A stretch of 64,000 nucleotides of DNA from Symbiodinium natans (lineage: Eukaryota > Sar > Dinophyceae > Suessiales > Symbiodiniaceae), in NCBI GenBank assembly GCA_905221605.1, contig CAJNDS010000182.1, positions 1 through 64,000 of the forward strand, written 5' to 3'. A program made the position numbers and the translations under genes. Within the stretch, counting starts at the first letter, position 1; every line of letters begins with the position of its first letter. Shown in pieces: positions 58,490-64,000 of this stretch. A model generated the notes under the pieces. That model had not been told where the DNA came from, made no database searches, and saw only the letters and a program-made list of their open reading frames with translations.

Positions 58490-61400
58490 ACAACAGCATA
58501 AATGCCAAGGTTAGACTCGCTTGTTTGGCACAAGAAAACGAAGCAGAAAAGCCAGCGATCAAATAGGAAAACAGTAGCAAAAATGGCAATCATCGGCATC
58601 ATCAGCATCATCATCATCATCCTCCTCCTCATCATCCTCATCATCATCATCATCATCTTCATCATCATCATCACCATCATCATCATCATAATTGGAACGG
58701 CCATAGTAGAACAAATGTTCTTTCGTCGTAGTAGCCGCAATCAGAAAGAAAAACAATAGTGGTAACCATAGCAATCGTACCAGCTTTGCAAAAAACTGAC
58801 AACATGGAATTGGGCGTGGCCATTTCACGCGATGGTACCCGATTTTCTGGCTAGCCGAATCCTGCGCAATCATACATTCACCTGGACAGCCTACGGAAAC
58901 CCGAGCCCTGCTCCCCCACTTCCTGGTTTTTCAGCCCGCAGACTCAGTTTCGCGGGAGCCCTGTAGCACCCTGTCGCAGGCGTATGCTTGTCTTCAGCGC
59001 CGCCTGTCTCCTGAATGGAAGCCACGCATCATCCAGCCCCTCACGGGTGCAAAACACTTTCGGAGCTCCGGAACGCTCTCTTTCATTGGACGGTTGGTCT
59101 TGTCTTCTCCCTGTGCCAGTGGAACAGCCTCGACTCGTTTCGATGCGCGCGGTCCACCTCGCCGCATCGTGTCGACCGTCCAATTGCCCTGCTACAATGA
59201 GAGCCCTGTGTGGCAAGTTCTCAATCAAGCTTCACACATTCATGTGTCTGCAATGCGGGCATGATAGGGCAGCAGCCAGTCATGTGACACGAACGACAAG
59301 AAGACATGTTACGACAAGATGAAACATGTTCACCTCAACCTAAACCTTAAACCCTCAAAGCCTCCATACCCTGAACTAAAGACTGCCAAGCCAAGGTCCA
59401 CACATCGAGTAGCACAGGTAGATGAGGTTGGTGCCCAGAACACCAATTGCCTCGCCCTGCTGCTGTGCCGTCGGCTGGCTCATGCGAATGTGAAGGATCC
59501 TGCAGGTGCACGACAAGTGCACGACAAGTGCACGAGTTCAGACCCCAAAGGTTCATTTCCTGTTGTCAAGGTCCGCTTTACGAGCGTGGTGAGATCACAC
59601 AGATGTGTGAAAGTATCATCATGAACAGCAGCTTGAAAGGAATCGTGAGAAATATTGCAGTATGTAGCAGCATGTGCAACAGAAAAGTTGCAACCTTGCA
59701 GAAACAGAAGGGCCACGGCAATCTACAGACACTGTCAGGCTTCCAAATTCGGAATTGGGCTTCATCTGCAAGGACTCGATGAACATGGCTAAGGTCACTT
59801 GGTGGCTTTACATTCTGGGTGCGGATCTGAAAACCTTAGCTTGGCACCCGACACCGTGCTTGGCGCTGCGCCGATCTCAGCCTGGTACTTGAGGCCAACC
59901 CAGCCTCACAAAGAGAAGTTCAGAAGCTACTTTCAAGGCACCTTCACCGTCAGGGTTCATAAGCAAGACATGGTCTGAGGGTGTGAAAACTCAACTCAAG
60001 AGAATCGGCTTGAGGATTCTAAGAAGCGAGGAGTAATTACAGACATGCAGGAGTAAAAGGGGGTTCATGCGGCCACAACGGCTTCAGGAGAAAGGGGCAA
60101 GAACACAGAGCAAAATCTCATTGAGCGAAATGCAGGGCCAGCTTTGTCGGGACCTTCCCCGCGCTTTCCTTGACGAGCAGACCTATGTGCACTCTCTTCC
60201 TTCCTGCCTTCCTTCCTTCCCTCCCTCCCTCCCTCCATCTCCCTCCCTCCCTTCCTCCCTCCCTCCTTCCTTTAATGTGCACGCAACCCGCCAAAGCTCA
60301 CTCTCTCCTTTTTTTGGTTCTCTCTCTTTCTCTGCGCGCATGACGGGGTCATACCGAGGCGCGCTCGTGTCCCAGGAATCTGTTCGACAACCCGCCCATG
60401 TTTTTCATGGGCAGGCTGTGAGCTACGGCACATGACCGCTCGCGAAATCCACACATCTTTTCTCCCCCTCTCTCTCTCCCTCTACCCCTCCTCTCCCCCC
60501 CTCCCCNNNNNNNNNNNNNNNNNNNNNNNNNNNNNNNNNNNNNNNNNNNNNNNNNNNNNNNNNNNNNNNNNNNNNNNNNNNNNNNNNNNNNNNNNNNNNN
60601 NNNNNNTCTTTCTTCTTTCTTCTTTATTCTTTCTTTCTTCTTTCTTCTTTCTTCTTTCTTCTTTCTTCTTTATTCTTTCTTCTTTATTCTTTCTTCTTTC
60701 TTCTTTCTTCTTTCTTCTTTCTTCTTTCTTCTTTCTTCTTTCTTCTTTCTTCTTTCTTCTTTCTTCTTTCTTCTTTCTTCTTTCTTCTTTCTTCTTTCTT
60801 CTTTCTTCTTTCTTCTTTCTTCTTCTTCTTCTTCTTCTTCTTCTTCTTCTTCTTCTACTACGGGGCTTGAGGAACCCCGAAGGGCCCCCCGCGCGCTGGG
60901 CGCGCCCGGATCACGTCCAGTCTCGGTGAGACTTTCGTAACAGGGCGTGTCCCGATATTGCGGAGTTCCCCGTAATCCCTGAAACCCCTTTAGATGAGCT
61001 AGAATCCCGAAGACATCCTGAAATGTACCCGCTGAGGGCCCTCCATCGCGACACTGGGCTGTCCCCTGTTGGTGACACTGCCGGTGCTCCGGTGCGTATG
61101 CAGTTGCTAGTCCCCCCTCTCTCTCTCTGTCTCCCAAGCCCCTCCCGTTTGGCATTCAAGTGATCTACTACTTGCATCAGAAGCGAGTCACCGCAAGCGA
61201 CCATAGATCCCCCATCTCTCAAGCGGGCACGTTGGACCAGGTGGCCTACTTCTGAGGGCGGAGCCACTACAAAAGAGAAGCGATGCCCGTCCACTTCCCC
61301 GCTCCTCTACGGTGGGTCAGCGTCCACTCGATCAGCGTCATGTGTTAGGCCTATCAGCCCGGAGCCGCGGGAGGAAGACGCGGCCATGCCCGTCAACTAC

Positions 61401-62211
61401 CCCGCAACCTGCATTTTCTCTCTCTCTCTCTCTCTCTCTCTTTCACGCATTTTTTTGTTTTTGCTGTTTCTCTCTCTTTCTCTCTGCTTCTCGACATATC
61501 AGTCAGGCCTTCACATTCTCGATCGGACATGTATGCCTTCGCTGCCAACGTGCTGGCAAAGGAGAAAAAGCGGGCGTCACCACCTGAGGCATTTTTCGGT
61601 TTTGAGTGAGGACTTTTGACACGAGCTCATGCTGAACTTGTAGGGTTTCTTTTAAGCTTTCGATTTTGTTTGTCTTGAGTTCAGACTCGTCACCCTTGGT
61701 AGCTCGGAGATTTTTCTCCACGACGTCGTACTCGGTGTTCAGCATCTGCTCCAACCGCTCGCGCGTGACGTAACGGGAGGCCTCAGAGAGAAGACCAAAA
61801 GCCGATCTCCCCTCTCAACCGCAATGAAGAGGAGTCTCTTACTATCAGAAACTCTACAGGAAGCTCTACTTCTCCTTTCCTCGAAGAGCTACTTGTAGTA
61901 AGGCCCGTTTTGGCCCCACTTGCCCGCATCTCGTGAAGTCCTTTTTTCCAGGCCACGGCACCTTGCCGTAGTCCAAGTCGGACATCTTCATGTCGTAGGC
62001 AGATATGGACCGAGCCACGGTGCCGGCAGCGGCTCCCGCTTGCAGGAAGGTGCGGGACACCTACAAAACCAGTTGAAAACACTCAAAAAACTTTAAGAAC
62101 AAGGAGAAGAACAACCGAAAGAACAACCCAAATTTTCCCAAGCACGAAAGCCCGTCCTCCTGCCCGGCTCCGATCTCCGCGAAGCTTCCGTAGAAGTTGC
62201 TATCCTCAAGG
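56105..62211 (-). CDS. Conserved bacterial-type protein of unknown function, at least 13 exons
   Basis: Minus-strand exons: 62211-62157 (SFAEIGAGQE), 62060-61962 (SISAYDM), 61781-61694 (RYVTRERLEQML), 61583-61509 (FFSFASTLAAKAY), 59904-59853 (WVGLKYQ), 59499-59416 (ILHIRM, QQQGEAIGVLGTNLIY), 58326-58257 (SDPYLITSFLLDG), 57409-57371 (DFTGPSF), 57178 to about 57105 (ARLLAFRMVQL), about 57065-56990 (less sure), about 56955-56912 (MPFFSMGSHVQ), 56810-56733 (NNALYKRP), 56402 to about 56315 (VIVERSRFKP) and 56226-56105 ending in GTAAGG. These motifs, in this order, are those of a conserved family I know from cyanobacteria and other bacteria, usually mislabelled 'TonB-dependent receptor' or 'nicotinate-nucleotide adenylyltransferase'. 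Function unknown. Three donors are GA and one GC. The C-terminal third was not found. A basic exon at 62825-62722 may be an N-terminal extension. Confidence 0.82.
56407..56442 (+). repeat. 12-base repeat (AAGATGGGCCAA)
   Basis: Three copies, immediately before the acceptor of the 56402 exon on the minus strand, where the unit reads TTGGCCCATCTT and supplies pyrimidines. Confidence 0.8.
57545..57624 (+). repeat. CCTACGTCGT ten-base tandem repeat
   Basis: About eight copies, the first few diverged (CCTTCACCGT, CCTACACCGT). It lies in an intron of the minus-strand gene. Confidence 0.9.
57633..57682 (-). CDS. Possible additional exon
   Basis: Between GTGGGCTAG and a GATTCG (GA-type) donor-like site the frame reads TSPVVVAGSRHLLFL with G/C-rich third positions. 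It lies between the 58.3 and 57.4 kb exons but has no counterpart in the family, so it may be alternative, spurious or a lineage-specific insert. Confidence 0.3.
57814..57878 (+). repeat. Hairpin-bearing dispersed repeat, copy 3
   Basis: GAATTCGCCTCGGCCTCTGG followed by CCGAGAGGCATCTGGAACAA matches copy 1 with compensating changes that keep the stem (CTCGGC...GCCGAG with a shorter loop), then shares AAGCAGACC and GGTCTCCTTCC. Confidence 0.78.
58437..58692 (+). repeat. (CA)n and (ATC)n microsatellites
   Basis: CA units at 58437-58487 and ATC/CTC trinucleotides at 58598-58692. The poly-Met frame on the minus strand and poly-Ile frame on the plus strand are artefacts. Confidence 0.95.
60170..60480 (+). 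repeat. Pyrimidine-rich tracts and a 7-base-pair hairpin
   Basis: CTTCCTCC-type repeats at 60190-60272 and TC-rich DNA at 60297-60340. A perfect hairpin GCCCATG-TTTTT-CATGGGC lies at 60394-60412. Confidence 0.8.
60507..60606. other. Assembly gap, 100 N
   Basis: Exactly 100 N, the usual placeholder for a gap of unknown length, sitting between a C-rich tract and a CTT-type array, both hard to assemble. It falls inside an intron of the 56.1-62.2 kb gene. Confidence 0.99.
60607..60945 (+). repeat. (TTTCTTC)n and (CTT)n array with a GC-rich flank
   Basis: Seven-base units to about 60815, then about 13 CTT units to 60855. The following 90 bases (ACGGGGCTTGAGGAACCCCG ... GGGCGCGCCC ... GGTGAGACT) parallel those after the CTT array at 13.4 kb. 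Confidence 0.9.
61412..61485 (+). repeat. (TC)n microsatellites
   Basis: About 14 TC units at 61415-61442 and a shorter patch at 61467-61485, in the intron after the 61583-61509 exon. Confidence 0.9.
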
Positions 62212-62721
62212 CTTTGAGGGTTCTGGCATGGCCTGTCAACCCGGGCTTTGGAGCAGAACCTCCTCGAAGAACGTTTTTCCGTGTGTCTGTGGAAAGGGGG
62301 AAGGTTGGACTATGCGACTCCAAGCCACAAAACAACCGTGGAAACTGCACGCATGTCGTATGTTGATTGCCTGATGATTGCACCAAGCATCCAGGTTTAC
62401 CACAAGGGCCTTCTCCGCTGAGCTGCCTGGCTTCTGAGTTGACCGTCTGTATGAAACTGAGCGATAGGGCGTAAATGGTCCTAAATGGCCCAAAATGGCC
62501 GAAACAACAAAACGTGATCCAGAAAGCGTCCTCCTACTCACGAATTTTGGCCTCATCAGACCTTCTCACCCATCGCTTCTATACTCAAGGAACTGCGGAG
62601 CATTCTACAAAGTTTCCACCCTCTCCACCCTTCCACTGCACCCTCTCCACCCTGCCTCTCCTCCTCTTAAACTCGAAAATCCCGAAAGCAACACCAACCC
62701 TGAAGCACAACATCCGGACAC

Positions 62722-62825
62722 CCCAAAGGCCTCCCAGGTGCACCAGCTTCGCTAGCTGCGAGGCCTTGCTGGCCCCGTGCCGCAGAACACGGGACCTGGC
62801 CTTCGGAACCTTCGGGTGGAGATGT
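62722..62825 (-). CDS. Basic exon, probably of the gene at 56.1-62.2 kb
   Basis: A 104-base exon between GCCTAAG and GTGTCC reads HPKVPKARSRVLRHGASKAS then QLAKLVHLGGLW; 32 of 39 third positions in the surrounding frame are G or C. The Arg/Lys/Ser-rich, acid-poor composition would suit an organelle transit peptide. The phase (one base left over) does not fit the 62211 exon directly, so a small exon may lie between (KRWVRRSDEAKI at 62578-62542 is one candidate with a GTGAGT donor). Confidence 0.48.
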
Positions 62826-64000
62826 CTTAGGCGGATGGAGGCGGTTCAAGGAATACCGGGAATACCGCCCTCAAAAGGTGAGAGTGCGTCAGAGCGAGAG
62901 CTCGCATCGTGCCGTTCAGAATGAAACAAACAGTTAAATGCGTCTGGATCCTGGGTCTACAACCCCTTTTAGATCCTAAGTCCTAACCAATTCCGAAATT
63001 TCCCACCCACCCGACAGCCTGAACAGAGAAACGTGCCTGCTGTGCAGAGCGGCGGTGTGCAGCACCCGCGCCGAGGAGCGCCGAACATGCCAGGGGCAGG
63101 GCCCCGCTGCCCTGGACTCAGCGTTAATTTTTTTTGCATTGAAGTTTCCGTCACTTGAGCCTAGCACAGCTTAACAAACTTGCAGATGAAACCTCTCCTG
63201 AACAAAACTGACATCCGACGCTTGTGCCCCGAACCTGTGATTTTCCCGATGCCCGGTCCACACGTGCCCACCGCGTTGGAGGTTGGGCAGACGCAGTGGC
63301 ACTTAGTGGTGCCTGCAGGCAGAAGGCAGTCTGCATGCAAATCAATTTTGCGTTTATGCGGTGGCGTGGATGAAACTACGTCTGGCAATAACGCACCCTT
63401 GAGGCGTTTTCGTGCCGTGCAAACTGATTCAAAAAGTTTGCACCGAGGAGATTATTTCAACTCAAAGCAGCTGGTAGTGACTGCGACAACCAAGATGTTT
63501 TATCGTGCAACCGATCATCCAACCTGAACAAAAGCAAGCGCCATGGTTCACTGCACACACGGGCAGGACCTTGGCAGAATGCTGACAGTACAGCTTGGGC
63601 CAAAGAATGGCGAACCAGACACACTCCATGTCCCTGCCAGAACCTGTTCAAGAAATTCGCAACAATCCACGATCTTTTGTTAACACAACATTAACACGCA
63701 GCCTCCTGTTTCAAAGGGCTTGGTAACACATGCATCCTTGCGAGACATTCGTTATGATTCGCTATGTTGCCAACAGATGCACGTCATATCTTCGTTCACA
63801 CTTGCTGCTCGAGAACAAAATGTGGCATGAACGTAAGGCTGGTGCAGCTTGTGGGAGGCTCAGGAGGAAAATGCCGTTTTGCAAGGCTTTCGGGTATGCA
63901 AGATTGGGTTTCTCTGGTACAGGTGTTAGGCCGGGCTTTGCGTCTGGGGAGTATATCATGAATTTATGTTATGGGCCTTTGGTTTCGGGTTGTTGCTCCC
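62826..64000. other. Right end, otherwise unresolved
   Basis: Apart from the 63180-63527 frame nothing is supported. The window ends without a repeat or gap. Confidence 0.4.
63180..63527 (+). CDS. Open frame of 115 residues, function unknown
   Basis: The frame starts at an ATG and ends in TGA, reading MPGPHVPTALEVGQTQWHLV ... RLCGGVDETTSGNNAPLRRF. It is balanced in composition and longer than most chance frames here, but third-base bias is slight and no homology is recognised. Confidence 0.35.
   Translation: MQMKPLLNKTDIRRLCPEPVIFPMPGPHVPTALEVGQTQWHLVVPAGRRQSACKSILRLCGGVDETTSGNNAPLRRFRAVQTDSKSLHRGDYFNSKQLVVTATTKMFYRATDHPT

Noticed and set aside
58330-58759. Poly-Met and poly-Ile open frames
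   Set aside because: Translations of the (ATC)n microsatellite.
1-64000. CRISPR arrays, bacterial operons, phage or plasmid features
   Set aside because: The sequence is eukaryotic (telomere repeats, introns); tandem arrays here have no spacer structure.

Overview
This is nuclear DNA from a eukaryotic protist, not a prokaryote. It has CCCTAAA/TTTAGGG telomeric arrays, many microsatellites, coding sequence cut into short exons (mostly 40-200 bases) by short introns (about 35-270 bases, a few over 1 kb), and a 100-N assembly gap at 60507-60606. One well-resolved gene (56.1-62.2 kb) can only be joined if three introns begin with GA and one with GC. That is a known habit of dinoflagellates. TTTAGGG telomeres, dynein-like exons (a flagellated organism) and a protein of bacterial/cyanobacterial type also fit a dinoflagellate-like alga. 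A chromerid or cryptophyte is not excluded. Species and chromosome cannot be read from the sequence.

Layout. 0-1.3 kb: a C-rich flank, about 53 telomere repeats and a diverged tandem duplication. 1.3-9.9 kb: mostly non-coding with degenerate telomere-like tracts, plus a charged nuclear-type protein gene (6.1-7.4 kb, minus). 9.9-10.4 kb: the last two exons of TAD3/ADAT3, the non-catalytic subunit of the tRNA A34 deaminase (minus). 10.6-18.4 kb: a small dispersed repeat, a decayed element, microsatellites, and exons of unrecognised genes. 18.4-36 kb: gene-poor, with a telomere-derived satellite followed by a 200-base C tract (29.3-30.0 kb) and isolated exons. 36.6-43.3 kb (minus): two tandem copies of a domain resembling the microtubule-binding stalk of dynein heavy chain, with no AAA+ motor motif seen nearby. 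45-50 kb: exons of several unrecognised genes. 50.7-51.8 kb: a head-to-head telomere junction, then a minisatellite block closed by another short telomeric array. 52-56 kb: isolated exons, a three-copy repeat and an AT-rich island. 56.1-62.2 kb (minus): a gene of at least 13 exons encoding a conserved bacterial-type protein, interrupted by the assembly gap.

Genes were found by reading frames, codon third-base bias and phase-compatible splice sites by eye. Exon edges are reliable where phases are stated and approximate elsewhere. Many coding fragments lie on the minus strand, as expected if genes are co-oriented, but neighbouring exons were joined into one gene only where phase or homology supports it. 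I cannot show that any two of these genes work together.
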